Below are positions 33,620-41,342 of a stretch of DNA of 45,456 nt, piece after piece. The DNA is from an uncultured Roseburia sp. (GTDB lineage: Bacteria; Bacillota; Clostridia; Lachnospirales; Lachnospiraceae). The position numbers and the translations under genes were made by a program. A model generated the notes under the pieces. It saw only the letters and a list, made by a program, of their open reading frames with translations, was not told where the DNA came from and made no database searches. The stretch covers positions 1 to 45,456 of the forward strand of contig CAMWKH010000025.1 of assembly GCA_947174805.1 (NCBI GenBank), written 5' to 3'. Positions within the stretch are counted from its first letter, which is position 1, and each line of letters starts with the position of its first letter.

Positions 33620-34996
33620 TTATGACAGCATAAGCATAACTGTCAGAATGAATGTTCCCTCCTCCGTTTTGACCGCAATATCTCCGTGGTATTTCCCTGC
33701 AATCTTTTTGATATTTCCCAGTCCATATCCATGACCCTCCCCCGGTTTTTTTGTACTCAAAGGCATTTCCCCTTTCTCATCCCACAAAAGCTCTCCGTAA
33801 AAACTGTTTTGGATTTCAATGAGAAACACATTGTTTTTCCGGCTGGAAAAAATAGAGATAAACGGTTTTTCCCCATCCACCCCTTCTATGGCGTTACCAA
33901 GTCCGTTGTTTAAAATAACGCTCATATCGAAAGCATCCACAAGCATATCCCGTCCAAAAAAGAAATCACACTGAAAGTCAATGCCCTTTTCAAAAGCTCT
34001 CTTCCACATTTCCTCCAAAATAACATCTGTAACAGGATTGTTGCTTTTTATGTGAAAAAAAGATTCCTCCATGGTTTCCGTAAGTTTTTTTGCATATCTC
34101 TCCGCTTCCCCCCACTGATTTTTTCGGTAAAGGTTTTCCAGTGTCATGATGTGATTTCCCATATCGTGGCGGATACTGCGGATATCCTCATACATTTTTT
34201 CTACTTGGCAGATATGGTTTTTCATATCTGCCACCTGCCCTTCCAGAACCGCATTTTCCCTTTCCTCCCGCTGGGTTTTCTTTATTTTCTGATAGAATAC
34301 CAGCACTGCGAGAATCACTCCGAAAGACAACAGCTCAATGAACACCTCCAGACAGGTGTACATTTTATGGTTGTGCCACACACTAAAACCCAAATCTCCT
34401 TCATAAACACTGTAAAAATAAGCTTCCATGAAATAAGTTGATACACTTAAGGATATGGGAAGCAGCATAAGAATCAGCTCATGACTTGACAATTCCTCTC
34501 TTTTATCCCTGTAAACATGGCTGACTACTTTAACCATGCCATAGGTTAAGATGCACCGCAAAAGAAAATAGGAAAGTTCTATCATAAAATATAAAAGAAT
34601 GAATATTCCAGAATCAAATTGGTAATTTCTGCCCAGCAAATTTAAAAAGGCCGAATAGACAGGCTGGCCTATTCCATGTGCTATCCAATGAAATAATAGG
34701 AGCAGGACTGCCAGAAAAATTTTCTGTCTCACGTTTTTCTTGTCCGCTAGATACATGGAGGTAAAGATTACCCCGCTGCCAATACTGTAAGCTGTAATTC
34801 CCCACATTTCAAAAGGAATTACTTTTAAAAATAACATAGAAAAAAAGTAGGAAAATCCAACGGCATATGCCTGTCTTTTTCCTGGCAGAAAAGATTGTAA
34901 AAAACAGGCAAAAATACCAGCGGTGGCAAACATGGTCAAAAACCAAAATATTTTATTTATTATATCCCAATAAAAAATCATTTTATTTATTGCCAT
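33620..34996 (-). CDS. GHKL sensor histidine kinase (AgrC-like)
   Basis: This 458-residue protein has about six membrane helices in residues 10-245. A dimerisation helix follows with SIRHDMGNHIMTLENLYRKN (the phospho-acceptor His), then a GHKL ATPase domain with ILNNGLGNAIEG, HGYGLGNIKKIAGKYHG and EGTFILTVMLML. This layout is that of AgrC-type kinases that detect peptides or membrane changes. It overlaps the regulator gene by 14 bases. No agrB or agrD-like peptide gene was found beside it, so the signal is unknown. Confidence 0.9.
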   Translation of the reverse strand: MAINKMIFYWDIINKIFWFLTMFATAGIFACFLQSFLPGKRQAYAVGFSYFFSMLFLKVIPFEMWGITAYSIGSGVIFTSMYLADKKNVRQKIFLAVLLLLFHWIAHGIGQPVYSAFLNLLGRNYQFDSGIFILLYFMIELSYFLLRCILTYGMVKVVSHVYRDKREELSSHELILMLLPISLSVSTYFMEAYFYSVYEGDLGFSVWHNHKMYTCLEVFIELLSFGVILAVLVFYQKIKKTQREERENAVLEGQVADMKNHICQVEKMYEDIRSIRHDMGNHIMTLENLYRKNQWGEAERYAKKLTETMEESFFHIKSNNPVTDVILEEMWKRAFEKGIDFQCDFFFGRDMLVDAFDMSVILNNGLGNAIEGVDGEKPFISIFSSRKNNVFLIEIQNSFYGELLWDEKGEMPLSTKKPGEGHGYGLGNIKKIAGKYHGDIAVKTEEGTFILTVMLMLS

Positions 34997-35705
34997 GTCC
35001 TGCTGCCTTTCTCCGGTTGTACTGAAGATACTGTTTTACAAACTCCGGGTATTTCTGCTTTGCCATAAGTACCTCCCCACCCTCCAGGTAAATAGTTCTG
35101 GCGTCATATTTAAAGATATATTTAAAATTTACCAGATAAGCCCTGTGGGGCCGGAAAAAATCTTCCCCCGCCATCCTTTCCAAATCCGCAAGTTTCCCGT
35201 AATATTCCACATCCCCCTCCCTGGTGTGTATCACCACTTTCCGGTTAAACACTTCCGCAAATATAATGTTTTCTATGGGGATTTTTACATGGCTGCTTCC
35301 GCTTTTCACTACAATACTTCTCTCCGTCTCTTTCATTCCCGACACTTCTTTTGTATGCCTTTTCAGTGCCGCCTTAAGCACCTGGGAGAACTTTTCCCAG
35401 GTAAAAGGCTTGACCAGATAATGAAACGCCTCCACGTCAAAAGCCTGATACACGTACTCTTCCAAAGCCGTGACAAAAATAATCGTCACTCCATTCTCTG
35501 TCCGCCTAAGTTCCCTGGCGGCTTCCATCCCGTCAATTCCTTCCATCTGAATATCCAGAAAAAGAATATCAAGATTTCCAGCGTAGGAGAGCAGGCTTTT
35601 CCCATCGGAAAACAATAGAACTTCCGCCTCCGGACAAATTATATTCACATGTCTTTCTAACATCTCACAGATATATTTTTCATCATCGCAAATTCCAATT
35701 ATCAT
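34983..35705 (-). CDS. LytTR response regulator (AgrA/LytR-like)
   Basis: The start is set at ATG 35705 (MIIGICDDEKYICEMLERHV), with AGGAAG 8 bases upstream; the frame can be read from GTG 35714 but that has poor spacing. The 240-residue product has a receiver domain (acidic ICDDEK, phospho-acceptor in DILFLDIQMEGIDG, FHYLVKPF) and a LytTR DNA-binding domain (IPIENIIFAEVFNRKVVIHT, FFRPHRAYLVNFKYIFKY). It forms a two-gene unit with the GHKL kinase. Its targets are not known. Confidence 0.92.
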   Translation of the reverse strand: MIIGICDDEKYICEMLERHVNIICPEAEVLLFSDGKSLLSYAGNLDILFLDIQMEGIDGMEAARELRRTENGVTIIFVTALEEYVYQAFDVEAFHYLVKPFTWEKFSQVLKAALKRHTKEVSGMKETERSIVVKSGSSHVKIPIENIIFAEVFNRKVVIHTREGDVEYYGKLADLERMAGEDFFRPHRAYLVNFKYIFKYDARTIYLEGGEVLMAKQKYPEFVKQYLQYNRRKAAGHGNK

Positions 35706-35783
35706 ACATACCACTTCCTGATTACTTTCACTAAAATATAGATTTCCCTCTTAAGGGGTACAGTATTTATTTCGGTATAAGAA

Positions 35784-35821
35784 GAAAAAAAGAGGCCTGC
35801 ATGTTGCAAACAGCCCCTTTT
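35784..35821 (-). terminator. Terminator of the histidine phosphatase unit
   Basis: On the minus strand AAAAGGGGCTG pairs with CAGGCCTCTTTT (one G/U, one bulge) and is followed by seven T. It lies 20 bases after the phosphatase stop at 35841. Confidence 0.75.
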
Positions 35822-35840
35822 GTGTTGTGAAATCCTCAAA

Positions 35841-36386
35841 CTAATCTGGGAAATCAAACCTTCTAATCTCACAGTTATCTATCCCCATTCTGGCATATTC
35901 CTGGTTTGTCATATTCTGGAAATAGGAGCAGACTACTCTGGCAATCCCATTGTGAGCCACTAGAAGGTATGTCTTCTCCCCTGATTTTTCCTTTATTTCA
36001 TCTAATAAATTGTAAATCCTCTGCCCCAGTTTCATCATAGACTCCCCGTCTCCAAAACTGTCCAAAAAATTTTCTTTGGCCTTTTGAAATTCCTTTCCGT
36101 CCCGGGGCGTTCCCTCATACTTTCCGAAATTTTGCTCACAAAGCCGCTGTTCCTCCTTTAAGGGAACACCTGTGAGTTCCGAAATATGTCTCGCCGTATC
36201 CCTTGCCCGAATCAGAGGAGAACAAAGAATTGCATCAAACTGTATCTTTTCCTCCACGATCTTTTTTGCCAGGGCATCCGCCTGCCTGTGGCCTTCCTCC
36301 GTAAGTGCAACATCTGTGGCTCCACAAATTTTATTTTCCACATTCCAAAGAGACTGCCCATGACGGACAAAATAAAAATGTCCCAT
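35841..36386 (-). CDS. Histidine phosphatase family protein (phosphoglycerate mutase-like)
   Basis: The start is ATG 36386 (MGHFYFVRHGQSLWNVENKI), with GGGGAGG 7 bases upstream. The 181-residue product has the catalytic RHG (residues 8-10), the site-1 pattern GATDVALTEEGHRQA, LCSPLIRARDTA, and the second catalytic His in YLLVAHNGIARVV. Such enzymes hydrolyse small phosphate esters; substrates vary (cobalamin precursors, sugar phosphates) and cannot be set here. It is 44 bases downstream of the flavodoxin-type reductase gene and likely shares its transcript. Confidence 0.92.
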   Translation of the reverse strand: MGHFYFVRHGQSLWNVENKICGATDVALTEEGHRQADALAKKIVEEKIQFDAILCSPLIRARDTARHISELTGVPLKEEQRLCEQNFGKYEGTPRDGKEFQKAKENFLDSFGDGESMMKLGQRIYNLLDEIKEKSGEKTYLLVAHNGIARVVCSYFQNMTNQEYARMGIDNCEIRRFDFPD

Positions 36387-36430
36387 TATAAAACCTCCCC
36401 ACAATAATAGTTTTTCCACTTTCCACAGAA

Positions 36431-37048
36431 CTACCGGACAAAATTGGTATTAATTTTCTGCTCTCTTTCCGGCAGGCCGTACTGTTCTTTTCCAAGGGCA
36501 ATACTTTTCATTAAAAATGCCATATTTCCTGCAAGGGTGCGCATCATCTGCAATCCCTCTTTGTCCTCTGCCGCTTCCTCCGCTTTATTTCCGTGAATCC
36601 CATTCCAGTACTGTCCGGAGGCTACCGGCATGCCGCTGATGGTAAAATACTTATTCAGTTCATCAAAAGTAGCCGTAATCCCGCCTCTTCTGGCAGATGC
36701 CACCGCAGCTCCCACCTTCATAGTCTTGTCAAAACCGGTGCTGTAAAACAACCTGTCCAATAGGGCGATTAGCGTGGCATTTGCGGAAGCGTAATATACC
36801 GGGCTTCCAACTACCAGCCCATCCGCTCCCTCAAATTTCGGCGCAAGTTCATTCACAACATCATCAAATACACATTTTCCATTCTCCCTGCAGGAGAGAC
36901 AGGCGACACAGCCTCTCACACTCTGATTTCCCACTGTGACAAGCTCTGTCTCAATCCCGTTTTCCTGAAAGACTTTTTCCATCTCATGCAATGCCGTATA
37001 TGTACTTCCTTTTGCATGGGGACTGCCGTTAATCATCAATACTTTCAT
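36431..37048 (-). CDS. Flavodoxin-fold NAD(P)H-dependent FMN reductase
   Basis: This 205-residue protein opens MKVLMINGSPHAKGSTYTAL, the phosphate-binding loop of the flavodoxin/NADPH-dependent FMN reductase group. It continues with GCVACLSCRENGKCVFDD (a Cys pair that may bind an iron-sulfur cluster or act in redox), GSPVYYASANATLIALLDRL and ASARRGGITATFDEL. It probably reduces quinones, flavins or metal ions in the cytoplasm. A GGAGG precedes the ATG. An extended -10 promoter lies at 37082-37087. Confidence 0.9.
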   Translation of the reverse strand: MKVLMINGSPHAKGSTYTALHEMEKVFQENGIETELVTVGNQSVRGCVACLSCRENGKCVFDDVVNELAPKFEGADGLVVGSPVYYASANATLIALLDRLFYSTGFDKTMKVGAAVASARRGGITATFDELNKYFTISGMPVASGQYWNGIHGNKAEEAAEDKEGLQMMRTLAGNMAFLMKSIALGKEQYGLPEREQKINTNFVR

Positions 37049-37081
37049 ATGATACCTCCATACTGTTCCTAAGTCGTTACA

Positions 37082-37090
37082 TTCATTATA
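37082..37090 (-). promoter_or_regulatory. Extended -10 promoter of the reductase gene
   Basis: TG-G-TATAAT on the minus strand (TATAAT at 37082-37087), about 34 bases before the reductase ATG. A perfect -10 with the TG extension but no good -35 at 17 bases. Confidence 0.6.
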
Positions 37091-37103
37091 CCAAAAGCTA
37101 AGG

Positions 37104-37144
37104 TCAAAGAAAAGGATTGAATCCCATTCACACAGGACTCAACC
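37104..37144 (-). terminator. Terminator of the Cys/His-repeat gene
   Basis: On the minus strand AAGGGTTGAGTCC pairs with GGGATTCAATCCTT (two G/U pairs) around a 9-base loop, followed by TTTTCTTT. It separates the repeat gene from the reductase unit. Confidence 0.75.
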
Positions 37145-37190
37145 CTTATTCATCTTACAAATTTCACCTGAAAAACTACTTTCCTTTAAA

Positions 37191-37739
37191 TCAATGATGC
37201 CTGGAATGATGTCTGGAACCATGATGACCGCCGGAATTGTGAGAATGATCCCCATTTATGTTACAGCCGGACACTCCGCAGTAATTGTGGGCATGTTCCC
37301 CGTCTATCGTACAGCCGGACACTCCGCAGTAATTGTGGGCGTGTTCTCCGTCTATCATACAACCGGACACTCCGCAGTAATTATGGGCATGTTCCCCGGT
37401 TATCATGCAGCCTGCCACGTCACAATGGGTATGCTCTCCCACTAAATCACATCCCTGAATATTACAATGGGTATGTTCCTCTGTTAAAGTACATCCCTCC
37501 ACACCACAGTGGATGTGCTCTTCTTCTATCGTACATCCTGAAACATCACAGTTACTGTGATTGTGCGCTCCCTGTATCGTACATCCTGAAACATCACAAT
37601 AGCTGTGGGAATGTTCCCCTATTAAAGTACAGCCTGCCACATTGCAATGGCTGGAAAGATGTCCGGTGCTAAACATAGAACCTACCCCAAACAGACACAC
37701 CATGGCTGCCGTCGCAGAAGATAATAATTTCACTTTCAT
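37191..37739 (-). CDS. Secreted protein with nine Cys/His metal-binding-type repeats
   Basis: This 182-residue protein starts with a signal peptide (MKVKLLSSATAAMVCLFGVG, cleaved near 25-30). Residues 32-169 are nine repeats of 14 or 16 residues with the pattern C-x4-C-x5-H-x-H, for example CNVAGCTLIGEHSHSY and CGVSGCTIDGEHAHNY. The end is His-rich (GGHHGSRHHSRHH). Each repeat offers two Cys and two His, as in zinc-binding modules, but the spacing is far too short for a classical zinc finger. It may bind zinc, copper or nickel outside the membrane. The start at 37739 has GGAGG 11 bases upstream; terminator and promoter flank it as a single-gene unit. I do not recognise a named family. Confidence 0.8.
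   Translation of the reverse strand: MKVKLLSSATAAMVCLFGVGSMFSTGHLSSHCNVAGCTLIGEHSHSYCDVSGCTIQGAHNHSNCDVSGCTIEEEHIHCGVEGCTLTEEHTHCNIQGCDLVGEHTHCDVAGCMITGEHAHNYCGVSGCMIDGEHAHNYCGVSGCTIDGEHAHNYCGVSGCNINGDHSHNSGGHHGSRHHSRHH
37233..37424 (-). repeat. Four near-identical 48-bp tandem repeats in the Cys/His gene
   Basis: These encode repeats 6-9 of the protein. The units differ by only a few bases, while repeats 1-5 are more diverged and some are 42 bp. The near identity suggests recent expansion and possible copy-number change between strains. Confidence 0.85.
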
Positions 37740-37797
37740 AATTGCATCATCCTCCTAACCCCGTTAAGGTGAATTTACAGTTTCCTTAGTTTGGATT

Positions 37798-37826
37798 ATT
37801 ATAACATGGGGATTGGGATAAAGCAA
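37798..37826 (-). promoter_or_regulatory. Sigma-A promoter of the Cys/His-repeat gene
   Basis: On the minus strand, TTGCTT (37821-37826), 17 bases, TATAAT (37798-37803). Strong -10 and ideal spacing, leaving a leader of about 52 bases. No convincing Zur or Fur operator was seen. Confidence 0.75.
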
Positions 37827-37920
37827 CAGCAAACAGGCCTATCCCCTCCATGTCTTACTCTATTTTTCTCTTTATCCTCTCAGATGTGTCAAAAGTTCCA
37901 GGATTCCGCTTTTCCCATCT

Positions 37921-38205
37921 TTAAAGAATTTTTGGCAAAATCATCATCCCAAGGGCCGCCGCCCCAAAAACTGCGTACATCCCATTTACCACCACACAAA
38001 TTTTCATCATTGTATTTTGAATCTTTTTATTGACATAACACACTATGGAAAACACCCCGCTAAAAATCATAAACAGGGCGTAACAGGAAATCATTACCTC
38101 AGCCGCCGGGGACTCAAGGGCCCAGGAAAAACTTCGCAAAGGAAGTATGGTCCAGGGTACAAACATCATAATAAAACTTACAAGGGTCATTGTTTTCTCT
38201 TTCAT
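37921..38205 (-). CDS. Small membrane protein of the ABC immunity-type operon
   Basis: This 94-residue protein has three predicted membrane helices (MTLVSFIMMFVPWTILPL, AAEVMISCYALFMIFSGVFS, KICVVVNGMYAVFGAAALGM) and no known motif. GGAG precedes the ATG, 3 bases after the permease stop, so it is the fourth gene of the operon. It could be an accessory subunit of the transporter. Function unknown. Confidence 0.7.
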   Translation of the reverse strand: MKEKTMTLVSFIMMFVPWTILPLRSFSWALESPAAEVMISCYALFMIFSGVFSIVCYVNKKIQNTMMKICVVVNGMYAVFGAAALGMMILPKIL

Positions 38206-38208
38206 TTT

Positions 38209-38982
38209 CTATCTCCTTTCCCCCTGCCCAAAACAAAAGCAGGACACAAAAACACAAATCAGAGTTACAAACAGGGCAATGCTCCCCCACAAGACATCAT
38301 CTATACGTTTTGGGGTCATGCTTTCCGCTAACTTGGCGTACTCATTTGTCACGGCAAAAAAAGGATAGGCCATAGGGTATACAAACCAGAATTTTGTGTT
38401 TATCATCAGCACTGAGGGCACGATGGAGGCAAAGCCCACACCCATGGCAAAAATCGGCGTCCGAATACAGACAGACAATAACCAAAAAAATGCCACCATA
38501 GGGATTGACGTTAAAAATATCAGCCCCGTCTCTTTTAAAACAAATATTGGAGAGAGCATAAAATCATAGCTTTGGGTCTTTGATACGATTCCTGCGCTGA
38601 TAAAGTATACGACAGCGGCAAAAAACAGGAAACAAGCCCCAAGGGCCAAAAGCACCGCAAATTTAGCAAGACACAGTTTCCCGGTTTTTATGGGAAGGGA
38701 CAACATTTTTAACATCCCATGATTCCCCCGCTCTGTCTGGCAAATCAGCACGGTACACACCACCATACAGGCGGGAAACATAAACCAGGCAAGGCCCATA
38801 AATCCCTGAATCAAGAAATTATATTCCGGCGCAATTCCAATGTCCGCCTGGGTTTTAAAATTAACATCCCCGTGAAATATGGCAGGAATCCACATAAAAA
38901 CTGCCGCTGCAAATAAAATAATAAAAATTCCCGAACGGCGGATTTTTTTTAGCTCCACCTCAAGAAGTGATATAAAATTCAT
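38209..38982 (-). CDS. ABC-2 permease, lantibiotic-immunity type (second subunit)
   Basis: This 257-residue protein has six membrane helices. It opens MNFISLLEVELKKIRRSGIF, the cytoplasmic start seen in LanE/LanG-type permeases, with LPIKTGKLCLAKFAVLLALG. It overlaps the preceding permease gene by 4 bases. With the ATPase and first permease it would form a heteromeric exporter that removes bacitracin- or lantibiotic-like peptides from the membrane. No lantibiotic synthesis genes are nearby. Confidence 0.85.
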   Translation of the reverse strand: MNFISLLEVELKKIRRSGIFIILFAAAVFMWIPAIFHGDVNFKTQADIGIAPEYNFLIQGFMGLAWFMFPACMVVCTVLICQTERGNHGMLKMLSLPIKTGKLCLAKFAVLLALGACFLFFAAVVYFISAGIVSKTQSYDFMLSPIFVLKETGLIFLTSIPMVAFFWLLSVCIRTPIFAMGVGFASIVPSVLMINTKFWFVYPMAYPFFAVTNEYAKLAESMTPKRIDDVLWGSIALFVTLICVFVSCFCFGQGERR

Positions 38983-39701
38983 GAAAATAACCTCCTGACT
39001 TTAAAAAATATAACTGCCGCAAAACATCCTATGGCACATTCCGCCCCAACTGCAATCCAGTAGTTTTTCAGTACGGCAGGGACGGTTCCTGCAAATATCT
39101 GAAAGGGCATGGCAAAGGGAAAAAGAGACAATATAAAATGATCTGCAGGCAGCATTGTTGCGGTAAAGACGCAAATCACCCCAATCCCCAGAGAAATCCA
39201 CATATTTTTACAGGCCGCAGAAATGAGAAGCATAAACAGGGTGCCCGGCAAAAGCAGCACAAAGGCGTACCCCATATTTAATACCCCGTTCCATAAAATT
39301 TTTTCGTCGGCCGGAAACCAGCGTACAGCAGAAAAAATCAGACCCGCCCCCTCTATTGCAAGGGCAATCAAACAAAAACCGCACATTAGCACAAATTTAT
39401 TTAAAAACATTTTGTTCTCTTTTTGCGGAAGGGTACACATCCGCTGAATGGCATTGTCCGCATATTCCGTGTGGTACAGCAGGCAGGCAGATGCCACAAG
39501 GAAAAAAAGATTCAACATAGCCATCATCTGCCAGTTTTCATTCATTAAAATTTCCAGTGCGCTTCCATCCTGCTGAAGAAACACTTCCTCTCTCACAGCC
39601 GTATTTATTACTGGGACAAGTGCCGCCAAAATCCCTCCCCCAAAAACCGCAGGCCAAAAACCTGTTCTTTTTATTTTTTCCAATTCTAAAAATCCACTCA
39701 T
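38979..39701 (-). CDS. ABC-2 permease, lantibiotic-immunity type (first subunit)
   Basis: This 240-residue protein has six membrane helices. It opens MSGFLELEKIKRTGFWPAVF and contains TEYADNAIQRMCTLPQKENK, the conserved cytoplasmic loop of this permease group. It overlaps the ATPase gene by 4 bases and the next permease by 4 bases, so all are translationally coupled. The size and pairing match LanE/LanG. Confidence 0.85.
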   Translation of the reverse strand: MSGFLELEKIKRTGFWPAVFGGGILAALVPVINTAVREEVFLQQDGSALEILMNENWQMMAMLNLFFLVASACLLYHTEYADNAIQRMCTLPQKENKMFLNKFVLMCGFCLIALAIEGAGLIFSAVRWFPADEKILWNGVLNMGYAFVLLLPGTLFMLLISAACKNMWISLGIGVICVFTATMLPADHFILSLFPFAMPFQIFAGTVPAVLKNYWIAVGAECAIGCFAAVIFFKVRRLFS

Positions 39702-40453
39702 TTTCTGCTTCCTCTCTGCTCATTATCTACAGCAATCATAGCTAAAAACATATCTTCCAGATTCTCCGTGGGAAATCCCTTCAGCCGGGCGGCGTTTTTT
39801 AATTCCTCCAGTGTCCCCTCAAACAACAGATGTCCATGATTTAAAATTCCAATATCGTCTGCCATCAGCTCTATCTCAGAGAGCAGGTGGGAAGATACCA
39901 AAACCGTACAGTTAAATTTTTCTGGCAGAGAGCGGATTAGAGTTCGGATTTCATGGATTCCCACAGGATCAAGCCCGTTGGTAGGCTCATCTAAAAATAA
40001 AATCGGCGGCTTGCCTATCAATGCACTTGCCAGTCCCAGCCTCTGTTTCATACCCAGAGAATATTTTCTGGCAAGCCTGCCTTTGTACTGGGTAAGCCCC
40101 ACCAAATCCAATGCCTCCTCCACGGAATATTTTGGCAGTCCAAGGATTTTTCTCACAATATCCAGATTTTCTTCCCCGGTTAAATTTCCATAAAAGGCAG
40201 GGGCTTCAATAAAAGAACCCACTTCCTTTAAAATTTCCATACGGTTTTTAGGAAACTTCTTACCATCAATCAAAAAAGTCCCCTCCGTAGGCTTTGCCAA
40301 TCCCAAAAACATTTTCATAGTGGTAGACTTCCCCGCACCGTTGGGGCCTAAAAATCCGTAGACACTTCCTTGCTTAATATGGAGATTTATGCCGTCCACC
40401 GCGGTAAAATCCCCGTAAGTCTTTCTTAAATTTTTTGTCTCAATTATATTCAT
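39698..40453 (-). CDS. ABC transporter ATPase, BcrA/LanF type
   Basis: This 251-residue ATPase has Walker A GPNGAGKST, signature YSLGMKQRLGLA (the LGMKQR variant typical of BcrA/LanF), Walker B PPILFLDEPTNGLDP, and H-loop SSHLLSE. It has no extra C-terminal domain, unlike the other ATPase in this window. It heads the operon and is divergent from a two-component system, the usual layout for peptide-antibiotic detoxification modules. Confidence 0.93.
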   Translation of the reverse strand: MNIIETKNLRKTYGDFTAVDGINLHIKQGSVYGFLGPNGAGKSTTMKMFLGLAKPTEGTFLIDGKKFPKNRMEILKEVGSFIEAPAFYGNLTGEENLDIVRKILGLPKYSVEEALDLVGLTQYKGRLARKYSLGMKQRLGLASALIGKPPILFLDEPTNGLDPVGIHEIRTLIRSLPEKFNCTVLVSSHLLSEIELMADDIGILNHGHLLFEGTLEELKNAARLKGFPTENLEDMFLAMIAVDNEQRGSRK

Positions 40454-40520
40454 TTTACTGCTCCTTTCCTGTTTCTGTTTTTATTCTACAATACCAACCT
40501 TGCGGCAGCATTTTATCTGC

Positions 40521-40540
40521 CTTACATTTACCTTACATTT
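40521..40540. promoter_or_regulatory. Direct repeat, probable response-regulator site
   Basis: CTTACATTT occurs at 40521-40529 and 40532-40540, an 11-bp period. This is the usual form of an OmpR-type dimer site. It lies 34 bases upstream of the regulator gene's -10 and in the divergent gap with the ABC operon, so it could control both. Confidence 0.6.
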
Positions 40541-40570
40541 CACAGAAGTAGAAAAAAATAAAAAGTCATG

Positions 40571-40579
40571 TGTTATAAT
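40571..40579 (+). promoter_or_regulatory. Extended -10 promoter of the two-component operon
   Basis: TG-T-TATAAT (TATAAT at 40574-40579), 57 bases before the regulator ATG. The -35 region is a run of A without a hexamer, which fits an activator-dependent promoter using the direct repeat upstream. Confidence 0.65.
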
Positions 40580-40636
40580 AGAGATAGAAAATGTGACAGA
40601 ACTCCATGAAAACTGTTACAGGAAAGAAGGAACTTA

Positions 40637-41341
40637 ATGGATTTTGAATATCTGAGAAACAAGCGCATCCTCCTAGTGGATGACGAACCGGAACTTTTAA
40701 ATATGCTGGTATCCATTTTGAATACAGAAGGATTTCTTCATACAGAAACTGCAAAAACCGTAAAAGAAGCACAAGAAAAAGCCGAAAGCTTTCTCCCGGA
40801 ACTTGCCGTTTTGGACGTTATGCTGCCGGACGGGGACGGTTTTTCCCTCATGGAAAAACTAAAACAAAAAAGAGATTACCCTATACTTTTTCTCACCGCC
40901 CGGGGGGAAGAGGAAGATAAGTTCCGGGGATTCGGTCTTGGGGCAGACGACTATGTGGTAAAACCTTTTCTCCCCAAAGAACTGATTTTCCGCATTCTGG
41001 CCATTCTCCGCAGAAGTTATAAAGAGGAGAATCCTTATGTAAAACTTACCCACAGTGAAATAGATTTTGCCGGCGCAGAAGTAATTAAAGAGGGCCGGCA
41101 TATTCCATTAACTGCAAAAGAGCACGATTTACTCTCCGCTCTGTATCGCAACGCCGGCCGCATTGTAACCATTGACGCCCTGTGTGAAGCCGCCTGGGGG
41201 GACAATCCTTTTGGCTACGAAAATACCCTGATGGCCCACATCCGCCGCATCCGGGAAAAAATAGAATTAAATCCCTCTCATCCGAAGTCCCTAATCACGG
41301 TAAAAGGTCTGGGATACAAACTGAATTTGGAGGAAAAATAG
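40637..41341 (+). CDS. OmpR-family response regulator
   Basis: This 234-residue regulator has a receiver domain (ILLVDDEPELLNMLVSIL, phospho-acceptor in LAVLDVMLPDGDG, DDYVVKPF) and a winged-helix domain (LTAKEHDLLSALYRNAGRIV, NTLMAHIRRIREK, TVKGLGYKL). GAAAGAAGG lies upstream of the ATG. It is 1 base from the kinase gene and divergent from the LanFEG-like transporter, which it probably activates when peptide antibiotics act on the envelope. Confidence 0.93.
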   Translation: MDFEYLRNKRILLVDDEPELLNMLVSILNTEGFLHTETAKTVKEAQEKAESFLPELAVLDVMLPDGDGFSLMEKLKQKRDYPILFLTARGEEEDKFRGFGLGADDYVVKPFLPKELIFRILAILRRSYKEENPYVKLTHSEIDFAGAEVIKEGRHIPLTAKEHDLLSALYRNAGRIVTIDALCEAAWGDNPFGYENTLMAHIRRIREKIELNPSHPKSLITVKGLGYKLNLEEK

Positions 41342-41342
41342 T

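Noticed and set aside
37233..37424. 48-bp tandem repeats as a CRISPR array
   Set aside because: There are no unique spacers; the units follow each other directly and encode protein repeats in frame.
37921..40453. Lantibiotic biosynthesis cluster
   Set aside because: Only transporter and regulator genes are present; no LanB/C/M-like enzyme or precursor peptide was found nearby.
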